DNA of 64,000 nucleotides from Actinobacteria bacterium HGW-Actinobacteria-7 (lineage in GTDB: Bacteria; Actinomycetota; Coriobacteriia; Anaerosomatales; PHET01): assembly GCA_002841275.1 (NCBI GenBank), contig PHET01000003.1:99025-163024 (forward strand), read 5' to 3'. This document shows, one piece after another, positions 15,788 through 24,345 of the stretch. The notes under the pieces were generated by a model. It did no database searches. It saw only the letters and a list, made by a program, of their open reading frames with translations, and was not told where the DNA came from. Position 1 is the stretch's first letter. Each line of letters starts with the position of its first letter. The position numbers were made by a program, and so were the translations under genes.

Positions 15788-17539
15788 ATGTCTGACGATC
15801 GTATCGAGTCGCACGAGGAACGCCTGTACGTGCTGCGCGACAAGGCCGCACGCGAAGGCTTCACCGTGCCTGACGAGGCGCTTGAGTACATCGCCGAGAA
15901 GTACGCGATGGCGACCACCCTCAAGGGGGCGCTCATAAACGTCGCTGCCTACGCTGCACGCCGCGGGCTCACGGTCGACCGTGCGATGGCGGCTCTCGTG
16001 TTGGACGGCGTTCGTGCTGAGGTATCGGTGCCCGAGGCTCAGGTGCCCGCTACCGATGACGCCTCCCCTGAGACCGACGTCCTGGAACCGATTGAGACGG
16101 TCTACGAGCCGCATGCGACCGATGCCTACGATGAAGAGCCGTTCGTGGCAGACGACTCCGACGGCACGGCCGAGGAGCACCCGTTCGTGCCCATCACGGA
16201 CACGCTGTTCGCCCCTCCGGCTGCCGTCACGCCAGCGCCTGTGGCCACACCTGAGCTAGCGCCTCAACCTGCACCTGAGCCTGTATTCGAACCAGCCTTC
16301 GAGCCGGAGTTGCCGCCGTTCGTTTCGGCGTCTGCGCCCGAGCCGATCTGGGAGTCGGAAGCCGCACCCGAACCTGCACCCGAACCTGCGCCCGAACCCG
16401 TTGCACCGCCGATACCTCAGCCGGCCGCAGCCGAGCGGGCCGAAGTCTGGTTCGCGCCCATGCGCAGCGTCAAGAAGGAGTCGCTGGTCAAGCGTGTCGG
16501 CAAACTGCTGAAGCACGCCGGTCTCGCCGCCGCGATCGAAGACGGCGACCTGGTCGCGATCAAGCTGCACTTCGGCGAGGAAGGCAACACGGGGTTCGTG
16601 CACCCGGTCTTCCTGCGCGAGGTCGTCCGCCGCGTACGGAAGCATGGTGGCAAACCCTTCCTGACTGACAGCAACACGCTCTACCGCGGTAAGCGCGCCA
16701 ATGCCGTGGATCACGTGACCTGCGCGGTTCGCAACGGATTCAGCTTCGCGACTGTCAACGCGCCGGTCATCATCGCGGACGGCCTGACCGGCACCGACGG
16801 TGTCGACGTGCCCATCTCGGGATTCAAACACTTCGAGTCGGTGCGTATCGGTGCCGCCGCCGTTCTTGCGGATGCGATGGTGGTCGTGAGCCACGTCAAG
16901 GGCCACGAGGCCACCGGCTTCGGCGGAGCGATGAAGAACGTCGGCATGGGCCTGGGCACCCGCGCCGCCAAGCAGCGGATGCACAGCGATCTAAAACCCC
17001 AGGTCACCGCCGAGAAGTGCACTGCGTGCAAGCGTTGTGTGAAGTCGTGCCCGGTTGAGGCGATCCACATCGTCGACAAGGTTGCCGTCATCGACTACGA
17101 GCTGTGCTATGGCTGCGGCGAATGTGTGGCCGCCTGTCCTTACGGTGCGATCGGCATCCAGTGGAAGACGGAGCCCGAAGCCATCCAGGAAAAGATCGTC
17201 GAGCACTGTGCAGGCGCGCTTGCCGGCAAGGAGGGCAAGGTCATCTACCTCTCGTTCGTGACCAACGTGAGCCCCGACTGTGACTGCTGGAGCTTCTCGG
17301 ACGCGAGTGTCGTGGCCGATATCGGCGTACTCGCATCCACCGATCTCGTGGCGATCGACCAGGCGGCATACGACCTGGTGGTGGGCGCGAAGGGCCTGCC
17401 CGGCAGCCGCGGAGAAGGGCTTTCCGAGGGCAGCGACAAGTTCCGCGAGATCACCGGGATCGATGGCACGGTGGCTATTCGCTATGCGGAGCAGGTCGGG
17501 CTGGGCACGCGCAGTTATGAGCTCAAGACGATCGAGTAG
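15788..17539 (+). CDS. DUF362 ferredoxin-type protein with N-terminal DnaA-lid-like domain
   Basis: A 583-residue protein (GGGAGG before the ATG) in three parts. Residues 4-74 (ERLYVLRDKAAREGFTVPDE ... LKGALINVAAYA) closely resemble the helical lid of the DnaA AAA+ domain, without the ATPase core. Residues about 80-215 are an acidic, Pro/Ala/Glu-rich linker with repeated APEP units. Residues 218-400 are a DUF362 domain (IKLHFGEEGNTGFV, SHVKGHEATGFGGAMKNVGMG). Residues 405-460 carry two [4Fe-4S] motifs, Cys411/414/417/421 and Cys440/443/446/450. DUF362 proteins are Fe-S proteins of uncertain redox role. The fusion is unusual. Cotranscription with the ROK gene is likely. Confidence 0.87.
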   Translation: MSDDRIESHEERLYVLRDKAAREGFTVPDEALEYIAEKYAMATTLKGALINVAAYAARRGLTVDRAMAALVLDGVRAEVSVPEAQVPATDDASPETDVLEPIETVYEPHATDAYDEEPFVADDSDGTAEEHPFVPITDTLFAPPAAVTPAPVATPELAPQPAPEPVFEPAFEPELPPFVSASAPEPIWESEAAPEPAPEPAPEPVAPPIPQPAAAERAEVWFAPMRSVKKESLVKRVGKLLKHAGLAAAIEDGDLVAIKLHFGEEGNTGFVHPVFLREVVRRVRKHGGKPFLTDSNTLYRGKRANAVDHVTCAVRNGFSFATVNAPVIIADGLTGTDGVDVPISGFKHFESVRIGAAAVLADAMVVVSHVKGHEATGFGGAMKNVGMGLGTRAAKQRMHSDLKPQVTAEKCTACKRCVKSCPVEAIHIVDKVAVIDYELCYGCGECVAACPYGAIGIQWKTEPEAIQEKIVEHCAGALAGKEGKVIYLSFVTNVSPDCDCWSFSDASVVADIGVLASTDLVAIDQAAYDLVVGAKGLPGSRGEGLSEGSDKFREITGIDGTVAIRYAEQVGLGTRSYELKTIE

Positions 17540-17554
17540 CCGCGTGGACCGCGC

Positions 17555-17698
17555 ATGACGATCGTAGTGCCGCTCGTGCTCGTTGCGCTCTTCTCGGGAA
17601 CGTTCTCGGTATGCACGTCGGTGGTCTTCACGCTGTTCTGGTACCAGTTCAACGGACAGTCTTCCGCCGAGGCGCAGGTGGCGCTCCCCTCCGAGTAG
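17555..17698 (+). CDS. 47-residue membrane protein
   Basis: ATG 17555 to TAG 17698 encodes MTIVVPLVLVALFSGTFSVC and onward, one long hydrophobic helix (residues 3-30) and a short hydrophilic tail. It lies 16 bases after the DUF362 stop and 30 before the next start. Hydrophobic composition and tight spacing support it; no family was recognised. Confidence 0.45.
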   Translation: MTIVVPLVLVALFSGTFSVCTSVVFTLFWYQFNGQSSAEAQVALPSE

Positions 17699-17727
17699 AA
17701 TGAGTGCATCAATCGAGAGGAAGAACG

Positions 17728-18843
17728 ATGGATTTCGGGTCGATCATCAAACGCTCCTGGCATATCACCTGGCGCTACCGGGCCCTGTGGGTCCTGGGGA
17801 TCTTCGCTGGTGTTTCGGGATGCCAAGGGGGCGGCGGCGGTGGGAACGGTGGAGGCAGCAGCAACATCTCCAACGACCTGAGCAGTGGTGCGCCTGACTT
17901 CCGATCGTGGGCCGATTCCGTGCAGCAGTGGCTACCTGCGCTTGTGGCAGGCGCGGTTCTGCTGGTTTTGATCTCTATCGTGTGGTGGGTCTTGGGTGTG
18001 GCCGCACGCGGCGGCATGGTCGTCGGTGTGGACCGTATCGAGCAGGGTTCCTCGCCGACTGTCGGCGAGCTCTGGGCGGCCGGGTTTGCCCGATTCTGGA
18101 CGTTGCTCGGGCTCGAAGTGATGCTGCGGATTCCGATTCTCCTCGTACTTCTGTTCGTGCTCGCCGGGGTCTTCGTACCTCTCATGGGGGCGATTGTCGG
18201 TACCGGTGATGTCGGTCCCGGAATCGTGGCTCCAATCTGCGGCAGTCTGGCGATCGGCCTGCCACTCCTACTGGTGTTGGGCTTCGTGCTGGGAGTCATG
18301 GAGCTCATCGCGAAGCGCTATGTGATGCTGGGCGGGCAGGGCGCAGTCCAAGCTGCGCAGAACGGCTGGCGCTTCTTCCGCGTGCGATTCAAGGACACAT
18401 TCCTCATGTGGCTCATCAACGCGGGCCTCAACCTCGCGGCGTCGCTGGTGCTGATCGTGCCTGCGTTCGTCGTCGGTCTCGTTGTGGCCGTTCCTGCCGT
18501 ACTCGCCGCGAGGAGCGAGAGTTGGACTGCGTTCATCCCGATCATCGGCGTGGCGATGCTCCTCTTGATCGCGCTGTCGATCGTCTACTCCGCGATCTGG
18601 GGAACGTTCACCTCGTCGTTGTGGACCATCTTCTTCCGCAGAGTCGCAGGGTTGGAGCAGCCGGTGGAGGCTCCCATTTCGGGTTCCCCGTACGCTGGTG
18701 AGGGCATTTCCCTGGCGTCGCCGGCACCTCCGGGCCCGGTCACGACTCCGATGCCTGAGCCGCCGGCCCCACCTGCTGATCGCTACCCGCAGTACCCGCC
18801 CGCGCCGCCTACGCCGCCCGCTCCACCGGTGCCCGGTGCCTGA
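17728..18843 (+). CDS. Polytopic membrane protein with Pro-rich tail
   Basis: A 371-residue protein from ATG 17728 (GAGGAAG upstream). It begins MDFGSIIKRSWHITWRYRAL, a start typical of uncharacterised actinobacterial and clostridial membrane proteins, followed by a glycine stretch and about six membrane helices. A repeated amphipathic segment (GGQGAVQAAQNGWRFFRVRF) lies between helices. The last 60 residues are a Pro-rich cytoplasmic tail. Its final 8 bases overlap the rsmI start. Function unknown. Confidence 0.75.
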   Translation: MDFGSIIKRSWHITWRYRALWVLGIFAGVSGCQGGGGGGNGGGSSNISNDLSSGAPDFRSWADSVQQWLPALVAGAVLLVLISIVWWVLGVAARGGMVVGVDRIEQGSSPTVGELWAAGFARFWTLLGLEVMLRIPILLVLLFVLAGVFVPLMGAIVGTGDVGPGIVAPICGSLAIGLPLLLVLGFVLGVMELIAKRYVMLGGQGAVQAAQNGWRFFRVRFKDTFLMWLINAGLNLAASLVLIVPAFVVGLVVAVPAVLAARSESWTAFIPIIGVAMLLLIALSIVYSAIWGTFTSSLWTIFFRRVAGLEQPVEAPISGSPYAGEGISLASPAPPGPVTTPMPEPPAPPADRYPQYPPAPPTPPAPPVPGA

Positions 18844-19690
18844 GGCCGGCAGGCTCATCATCTGTGCCACGCCCATCGGTAATCTGGGCGATGTCACGCT
18901 GCGCGTTCTCGAGGCGCTCAAGTCCGCCGATACGGTCCTGGCCGAGGATACCCGGGTGACTCGGAAGCTCTTCTCCCGGTATCTGATCACGACGCCGCTG
19001 GAGCGCTACGACGAGCACACGGCGGTGCGCCGTACGCCGGAGGTGATCGAGCGTATCAGGGGCGGCGAGACGATTGCCCTGGTCTCCGATGCCGGTACCC
19101 CGGGGATCAGTGATCCCGGTTCCATTCTCGTGGACGCGGCGATCGCCGCAGACGTGCTGGTAGACGTGCTTCCCGGGGCCGCCGCGGTCATAGCTGCGCT
19201 CGTTGCGAGTGGCCTGCCCACGTGGGCTTTCTACTTCGCGGGCTTCCTGCCTCGTAAGGCGGGTGATCGCACGCGTCTGCTCGCCTCGCTCGCACCGCTT
19301 GAGGCCACGCTGATCTTCTACGAGTCACCGCGCCGGACCGGTGCCACGCTTCGGGGACTGGCGGAGGCGTTTCCGGGACGTAGCGGGGCCATGGCCCGCG
19401 AACTGACCAAACTGCACGAAGAGATCGTGCGCGGTCCTCTCACGGAGCTTGCCGAGCAGATCAGTGAACGCGAACTACTCAAAGGTGAGGTCGTCTTGCT
19501 TGTGGGGCCACCCCACTGGGGTCGCAACGCTGCGCCGGCTCCGATTGAGCCGGTCGACGCGTCGGTAGTAAGAGCGCGAGTGGCCGAACTCATGTCGGAG
19601 GGGACGGCGCGGACGGCGGCCGTCAAGCAGGTCGCCAAAGAAACCGGCATGTCTCGGCAGGATGTCTACGACTTGGCCTCGCGGCCCTGA
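18836..19690 (+). CDS. rsmI: 16S rRNA (cytidine-1402 2'-O)-methyltransferase
   Basis: A 284-residue SAM-dependent methyltransferase of the tetrapyrrole-methylase fold. The N-terminus LIICATPIGNLGDVTLR, then LAEDTRVTRKL, ALVSDAGTPGISDPG and FYFAGFLPRK, are diagnostic of RsmI. It methylates the ribose of C1402 in the decoding centre. GTG 18836 places the conserved motif 8 residues in and overlaps the previous gene. First gene of a block with Bacillus subtilis order (rsmI, abrB, metG, tatD). Confidence 0.95.
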   Translation: MPEAGRLIICATPIGNLGDVTLRVLEALKSADTVLAEDTRVTRKLFSRYLITTPLERYDEHTAVRRTPEVIERIRGGETIALVSDAGTPGISDPGSILVDAAIAADVLVDVLPGAAAVIAALVASGLPTWAFYFAGFLPRKAGDRTRLLASLAPLEATLIFYESPRRTGATLRGLAEAFPGRSGAMARELTKLHEEIVRGPLTELAEQISERELLKGEVVLLVGPPHWGRNAAPAPIEPVDASVVRARVAELMSEGTARTAAVKQVAKETGMSRQDVYDLASRP

Positions 19691-19715
19691 CGCCCCAGAC
19701 GAAGTACCGCCTGAG

Positions 19716-19961
19716 CTAGGCCTTCTTCACGGCGCTCACGCAGGAACTGCACACCGCGCGGCCCTTGATGTCGGTCATCTCGGTATCGGTGTCGCCGCAG
19801 ATGGCACAGGAGTCCTTGTGCTTCTGCAAGATGATGCTCTCACCCTCGGTGTAGATGGCGATGGGGTCTTTGACCTTGATGCCGAGTGTGCGACGCAACT
19901 CCATCGGAATGACGATGCGCCCCAAGTCATCAACGCGCCTCACGATGCCGGTGTCATGCAT
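19716..19961 (-). CDS. AbrB/SpoVT-family regulator with C-terminal zinc ribbon
   Basis: An 81-residue protein. Residues 1-48 form the swapped-hairpin DNA-binding domain (GIVRRVDDLGRIVIPMELRR). Residues 52-75 carry CAICGD ... CSSCV, a four-cysteine ribbon also seen in several clostridial AbrB homologues. ATG 19961 matches the family start; an ATG 24 bases further up has no clear ribosome site. It lies antisense between rsmI and metG, exactly where abrB lies in Bacillus, where it is a transition-state regulator. Targets here unknown. Confidence 0.9.
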   Translation of the reverse strand: MHDTGIVRRVDDLGRIVIPMELRRTLGIKVKDPIAIYTEGESIILQKHKDSCAICGDTDTEMTDIKGRAVCSSCVSAVKKA

Positions 19962-20088
19962 AGCAGCCGCCCTTCCATCATCCACCGCGTGCTCTCAGCG
20001 GCAAACGGTTAGAATCGTATCTGTGGTCCTCTTAGCAGAATACGTTCCATGCTTCCAATATTACCCACGGTCTCGGAGTCCTGAACAC

Positions 20089-21651
20089 ATGAGTGACACT
20101 TCTTTCTATCTCACCACGCCGATCTACTACGTCAACTCGGTGCCGCATCTGGGTACCGCCTACACCACGGTGGCGGCAGACGCGCTGGCACGCTATCGCC
20201 GGATGATGGGCGACGATGTCCACTTCCTCACGGGGCTGGACGAGCACGGCCAGAAGGTCGAGCAGGCGGCAGCCGAGCACGGCATGACGCCGCAGGAGTG
20301 GTGTGACTCCATCGCGCCCAAGTTCCAGAGCGTCTGGGAACTGCTCGAGATATCCAACGATGACTTCATCCGCACCACTGAGCCCCGTCACGAGCGCGGA
20401 GTCCAGCAGCTCGCGCAGGTGCTCTACGACCGGGGTGACATCTACAAGGGTCACTACGAGGGCTGGTACTGCGTGCCCGACGAGACGTATTGGACCGAGG
20501 GAGATCTGGGTGAGGGCCAGACCTGTCCTCAGTGCGGCCGCGTCGTAGAGTCCGTCCGAGAAGACAACTACTTCTTCAAGCTGTCGGCTTACGCTGACGA
20601 GCTGTTGGCGCTCTACGAGGCAAACCCGGGCTTCGTGGGTCCCGAGACCCGCCGCAACGAGGTGCTCTCCTTCGTGAAGGGTGGTCTCAAGGACCTGTCC
20701 ATCTCGCGCTCCAACGTGAAGTGGGGAGTGCCGCTTCCCTGGGACGAGACGCACACGATGTACGTCTGGTTCGATGCGCTGATCAACTACATCACGGCAG
20801 TGGGCTACGGCGACCCCGCGCGCGCCGACGAGTTCGCGCGCCGCTGGCCGGCCCAGGTCCATTTCGTGGGCAAGGACATCATCCGCTTCCACTGCGTGAT
20901 CTGGCCGGCGCTGCTTCTGGCCGCCGGACTGCCCGTACCCAAGACGGTCTTCGCCCACGGTTTCCTGCTCACCAAGGGCGAGAAGATGTCGAAGTCCAAG
21001 GGCAACGCGCAGTCGCCACAGGACCTGGTGGCAAAGTTCGGTGTCGATGCCTACCGCTACTACTTCCTGCGTGATGTGCAGTTCGGCATGGACGGCTCGA
21101 TCTCCATGGAGGCCATGGTCCAGCGCATCAACGGTGACTTGGCCAACGACTGGGGCAACCTGTGCTCACGGTTGTTCAACATGGTGGGGAAGTACTTCGA
21201 CGGCCAGGTGCCCGATCCAGCCGGCGCTCCGTTGCTCACGCCCGAGGACACCGTGCTGCGTGAGATCGCGCTCGCTCTGCCGGGCCGCTTCGCCGCCGCG
21301 ATGGACCGGCTCGACTACGCCGGCTCGCTCGAGGCTACTTGGGACCTGGTGAAGGGTGCCAACCGCTACATAGAGGATTCGGCGCCGTGGAACCTCGCCA
21401 AGTCCGAGGAGACCATGGGACGTTTGGGCGCGGTACTCTACAACGCGCTCGAGGCCGTACGCATAGCCGCTCTGTTCTGCGCACCCGCCATGCCCCTGAC
21501 CTCAGCCGAGGTCTGGCAGCGCATGGGACTGTCCGATATCCGTACGGTGACCGATCTGCCTGCGCAGTCGGCGTGGGGCCACCTGCCGGTGGGCAACACG
21601 GTGGTCAAGGGCGACCCGCTCTTCCCGCGCATCGACAAGGATGCCGAGTAG
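20089..21651 (+). CDS. metG: Methionyl-tRNA synthetase
   Basis: A 520-residue class I synthetase charging tRNA-Met. The HIGH-type motif is SVPHLGTAY (residues 18-26) and KMSKS is at about 299. A zinc-knuckle CPQC (about 146-149) is present, but the preceding knuckle reads CVPDET, so one usual Cys pair is broken. The protein ends after the anticodon-binding helical domain, without the C-terminal tRNA-binding (EMAP-like) domain found in longer forms. GGAG lies 10 bases before the ATG. Confidence 0.95.
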   Translation: MSDTSFYLTTPIYYVNSVPHLGTAYTTVAADALARYRRMMGDDVHFLTGLDEHGQKVEQAAAEHGMTPQEWCDSIAPKFQSVWELLEISNDDFIRTTEPRHERGVQQLAQVLYDRGDIYKGHYEGWYCVPDETYWTEGDLGEGQTCPQCGRVVESVREDNYFFKLSAYADELLALYEANPGFVGPETRRNEVLSFVKGGLKDLSISRSNVKWGVPLPWDETHTMYVWFDALINYITAVGYGDPARADEFARRWPAQVHFVGKDIIRFHCVIWPALLLAAGLPVPKTVFAHGFLLTKGEKMSKSKGNAQSPQDLVAKFGVDAYRYYFLRDVQFGMDGSISMEAMVQRINGDLANDWGNLCSRLFNMVGKYFDGQVPDPAGAPLLTPEDTVLREIALALPGRFAAAMDRLDYAGSLEATWDLVKGANRYIEDSAPWNLAKSEETMGRLGAVLYNALEAVRIAALFCAPAMPLTSAEVWQRMGLSDIRTVTDLPAQSAWGHLPVGNTVVKGDPLFPRIDKDAE

Positions 21652-21655
21652 CCCG

Positions 21656-22567
21656 ATGTCTTCGGCCCCCCAGACCCCCGCGATGCTTCTGCCGCTGTTC
21701 GTGGACGGCAAGGGGCGCGAGGTTGCTGTCCCGGACTTCGGCGGCATGCCCATCGCCGATACACACGCACATCTCGACATGCTCGACGACCCTGCACTTG
21801 CACTGGCGCGCGCCGCGCTGGCGGGCGTTGGCTTCGTTGCCACAGTGGCCGACGTAACCGAGGACGCGTGGCGGACCTACGATGAGCTTCCCAGTTGGCT
21901 GGCGAATGCGCGCGAGCTGCTGGTCGCTGAAGGGCGCGAGGATGTTGCGGTACCGCGGGTGCGCGTCGTGGTCGGCGCCCATCCTCACAACGCAAAGGAC
22001 TGGACGCAGGACACCGAAGCCGAGTTCCGTCGTCTCGCAGCGGATTCCGTCACCTGCGCGATCGGTGAGCTCGGCCTCGACTATCACTACGACCACTCGC
22101 CCCGCGATGTGCAGCGGGAGGCCATGAGAGCGCACCTCACGCTCGCGCACGAGTTCGGGCTACCCGCGGTGGTCCACTTGCGCGAAGCGCACGCTGACGG
22201 GCTTGAGATCCTGCGCGAGGTGGGCCGCCCACCCGCAGGGTGCATCCTGCACTGCTTCAATCTCGCACCTGAAGTGATGGAGCCCTTCCTCGAACTCGGC
22301 TGCCATGTGAGCTTCGCAGGTCCCGCGACCTTCAAGAAGGCCGAGGAGGTCCGCGAGGCCGCTCAAGCGGTGCCGGAGGACCGGCTTCTCACCGAGACGG
22401 ACTGCCCGTTCATGGCCCCCGAGCCGTTTCGCGGTCGCACCAACGAACCGGCGTACGTGGTGTTCACTGCCGCCCGGCTCGCCCGTGCACGTTCCGAGGA
22501 GCCCGAGCCGTTCGCGCGCCATACCTTCGCGGCTGCACTCGCTCTGCTTGATGCGGAACGCCGATGA
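21656..22567 (+). CDS. tatD: TatD-family metal-dependent hydrolase
   Basis: A 303-residue TIM-barrel hydrolase: THAHLDML supplies the first two metal ligands, IGELGLDYHYDHS the bridging Glu, VVHLREAHADGLEIL and ILHCFN later ligands, and TETDCPFMAPEPFRGR the final Asp. TatD proteins are Mg2+-dependent deoxyribonucleases. The start is uncertain (ATG 21656 after the metG stop, or 21641 overlapping it). Its last bases overlap the flavoprotein start (ATGA). Confidence 0.92.
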   Translation: MSSAPQTPAMLLPLFVDGKGREVAVPDFGGMPIADTHAHLDMLDDPALALARAALAGVGFVATVADVTEDAWRTYDELPSWLANARELLVAEGREDVAVPRVRVVVGAHPHNAKDWTQDTEAEFRRLAADSVTCAIGELGLDYHYDHSPRDVQREAMRAHLTLAHEFGLPAVVHLREAHADGLEILREVGRPPAGCILHCFNLAPEVMEPFLELGCHVSFAGPATFKKAEEVREAAQAVPEDRLLTETDCPFMAPEPFRGRTNEPAYVVFTAARLARARSEEPEPFARHTFAAALALLDAERR

Positions 22568-23163
22568 GCGGCCCATCGAAGCCAGTCGTGCTCTGTATCG
22601 CTGGCAGCCCGCGTCGCGGCGGAAACAGTGATCGGTTCCTCGACGCACTCACGGACGGAGTCGAGGCGGGCGGGTGCACCGCTGTGAGGCTGGTGGCGTC
22701 GTCTGCCGGAGTTACTCCCTGCCGCGGGTGCAACAGCTGCTCGAAGGCGGGCGTCTGTGTCGTGCGCGATGGCATGGATGAGGTCTACGCCGCCATCGAT
22801 TCGGCCCACGCGATCGCCATCTCTACGCCAGTCTTCTTCGCAACCGTGCCCGCGGTACTCAAGACGCTCTACGACCGCTTCCAACCATACTGGGCCAGGC
22901 GCTACGTTCTGGGTGAGCCTGCGCCTCAGGTACGCCGCCCTGCCGCGTTGATCGTGGTAGGCGGGGGAGGCGATCCCTATGGCATGGGCTGCGCGATCAC
23001 GCCCACCCGCAGCGTGCTGGGGCCGGCCGGATTCGAACTGCTTGAAGTCCTTGAGATCGAGGGTCTCGACGGGCCTTCTGCGGCCGCCACGCATCCCGCC
23101 GAGCTCGAGCGCGCGCGAGCCTTGGGGACCGCATTGGCCGAGAAGACCGTGGCCCGCACCTGA
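22564..23163 (+). CDS. Flavodoxin-fold iron-sulfur-type oxidoreductase
   Basis: A 199-residue protein with the FMN-binding loop IAGSPRRGGNSDRFL, a cysteine cluster CRGCNSCSKAGVC at about residues 58-70, and the SAHAIAISTPVFFATVPAV segment of NAD(P)H-dependent FMN reductases and archaeal/clostridial iron-sulfur flavoproteins. The compact CxxCxxC...C pattern suggests an Fe-S cluster or a redox thiol pair. Its ATG overlaps tatD. Bacillus has no counterpart at this place, so it appears inserted into the conserved block. Substrate unknown. Confidence 0.85.
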   Translation: MSGPSKPVVLCIAGSPRRGGNSDRFLDALTDGVEAGGCTAVRLVASSAGVTPCRGCNSCSKAGVCVVRDGMDEVYAAIDSAHAIAISTPVFFATVPAVLKTLYDRFQPYWARRYVLGEPAPQVRRPAALIVVGGGGDPYGMGCAITPTRSVLGPAGFELLEVLEIEGLDGPSAAATHPAELERARALGTALAEKTVART

Positions 23164-23317
23164 CCTTCTCGGCGACCGAAATGTCAGTCCAAAACAGCTG
23201 TTGTCGTGTTGTTCCGTGGCGACCTGCGGGTTTGCACGAGGACCTTTCTAGCGGTAGCATCGGCAGTCCCCGCCGTTACCGAGCGGTTGACAAGTTGTCG
23301 ATATCCTGAGGACTTCC

Positions 23318-24343
23318 ATGAGGGTTCTGCCACCGCGCATGACCCGGTATCTGAAGCTCCAGTACGCCATCGCAGCCTTCGTCCCACTAGTGATCGTGAC
23401 ACTCAGTATCACCGGATTCGTGTGGGCTCAAAAACGCGTGACTGTCGTCGTCGACGGCCAGTGTCTGCATGTTGAGACGCAGGCTGCCGATGTCGCGTCG
23501 CTGCTCCATGACGCCGGTGTCGCTGTAGACGGCGATGACGTGGTCTCGCCGGGTCTGGATTCGGCGGTCGATGACCGCATGAGCGTTGTCGTTCGCCACT
23601 CAGTGCCCGTCACCATCGACCTGGGTTCAGGCCCCATGAAGGTCGATGTGGTTGGCGAGACGGTCGCTGACGCCCTGGTTGCCGCAGGGGTCAAGCCCGA
23701 CTCGCACCCCGCTGTGAACCCAGACGTCTCCACGCCGCTGAAGGCGGGCATGTCGATCTCCGTGCCGGGAGTCTTCGTCCGGCTTGCACAGGAGGAGGAG
23801 ACGACCACCCCTCCGGTTGAGACACACCCCGACTCTTCGATGCCCCGCGGCACCAAGCGCGTCATCGCCACAGGGTCGCCGGGACGGGTTCTGCGCGTGT
23901 ACCGCATGCTGGTGGCCGGCGGCGTCGAAGGGGATCCGGTACTCACGAAGTGCTGCGTGCTCAACACCGCAGAGCCGCGCATCATCGCCGTGGGTACCGG
24001 CGAGAGCAATACGATGACGGCGGCGGTCAACCGCACGTATGTGGTGGGCAGGCCCCCGAAACGCGGCCGCAAGATGCGCGTGGAGGCGACGGGCTATTCA
24101 CCGCTCGAGCCAGGGCTCGACTACACCACCTCGACCGGGGCACGAGCGCAGCACGGTGTCATCGCAGTCGATCCGCGCGTCATTCCCTACGGCACGCACG
24201 TGTGGGTGCCCGGCTACGGCTATGCGGTCGCTGCTGACTGCGGTGGCGCGATCAAGCGCAACCGCATCGACCTGTGCTTCGATACGGTCGCCGAGGCGAT
24301 CCAATGGGGTCGCCGCACCGTCACGATAATCATCCTCGACTGA
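23318..24343 (+). CDS. YabE-like secreted DUF348/3D-domain protein
   Basis: A 341-residue protein with a membrane anchor or signal at residues 16-38, two DUF348 repeats (about 43-85 and 95-150), an intermediate region (about 180-240) where G5 domains often sit, and a C-terminal 3D domain (MRVEATGYSPLEPGLDY ... GVIAVDPRVIPYGTHVWVPG ... AADCGGAIK) with the three Asp residues that name it. Such proteins (B. subtilis YabE, actinobacterial Rpf relatives) are extracytoplasmic peptidoglycan-modifying factors. GAGGA lies before the ATG. The order yabE then rsmA is conserved, although rnmV is absent. Confidence 0.9.
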   Translation: MRVLPPRMTRYLKLQYAIAAFVPLVIVTLSITGFVWAQKRVTVVVDGQCLHVETQAADVASLLHDAGVAVDGDDVVSPGLDSAVDDRMSVVVRHSVPVTIDLGSGPMKVDVVGETVADALVAAGVKPDSHPAVNPDVSTPLKAGMSISVPGVFVRLAQEEETTTPPVETHPDSSMPRGTKRVIATGSPGRVLRVYRMLVAGGVEGDPVLTKCCVLNTAEPRIIAVGTGESNTMTAAVNRTYVVGRPPKRGRKMRVEATGYSPLEPGLDYTTSTGARAQHGVIAVDPRVIPYGTHVWVPGYGYAVAADCGGAIKRNRIDLCFDTVAEAIQWGRRTVTIIILD

Positions 24344-24345
24344 TC

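Noticed and set aside
16250..16440. Pro/Glu/Ala repeats in the DUF362 gene as a DNA repeat array
   Set aside because: The repetition is at protein level (APEP units of a linker); there are no long identical DNA units.
23287..23292. TTGACA before the yabE-like gene as a -35 box
   Set aside because: The matching -10 position falls on the ribosome site and start codon, with no TATAAT-like sequence.
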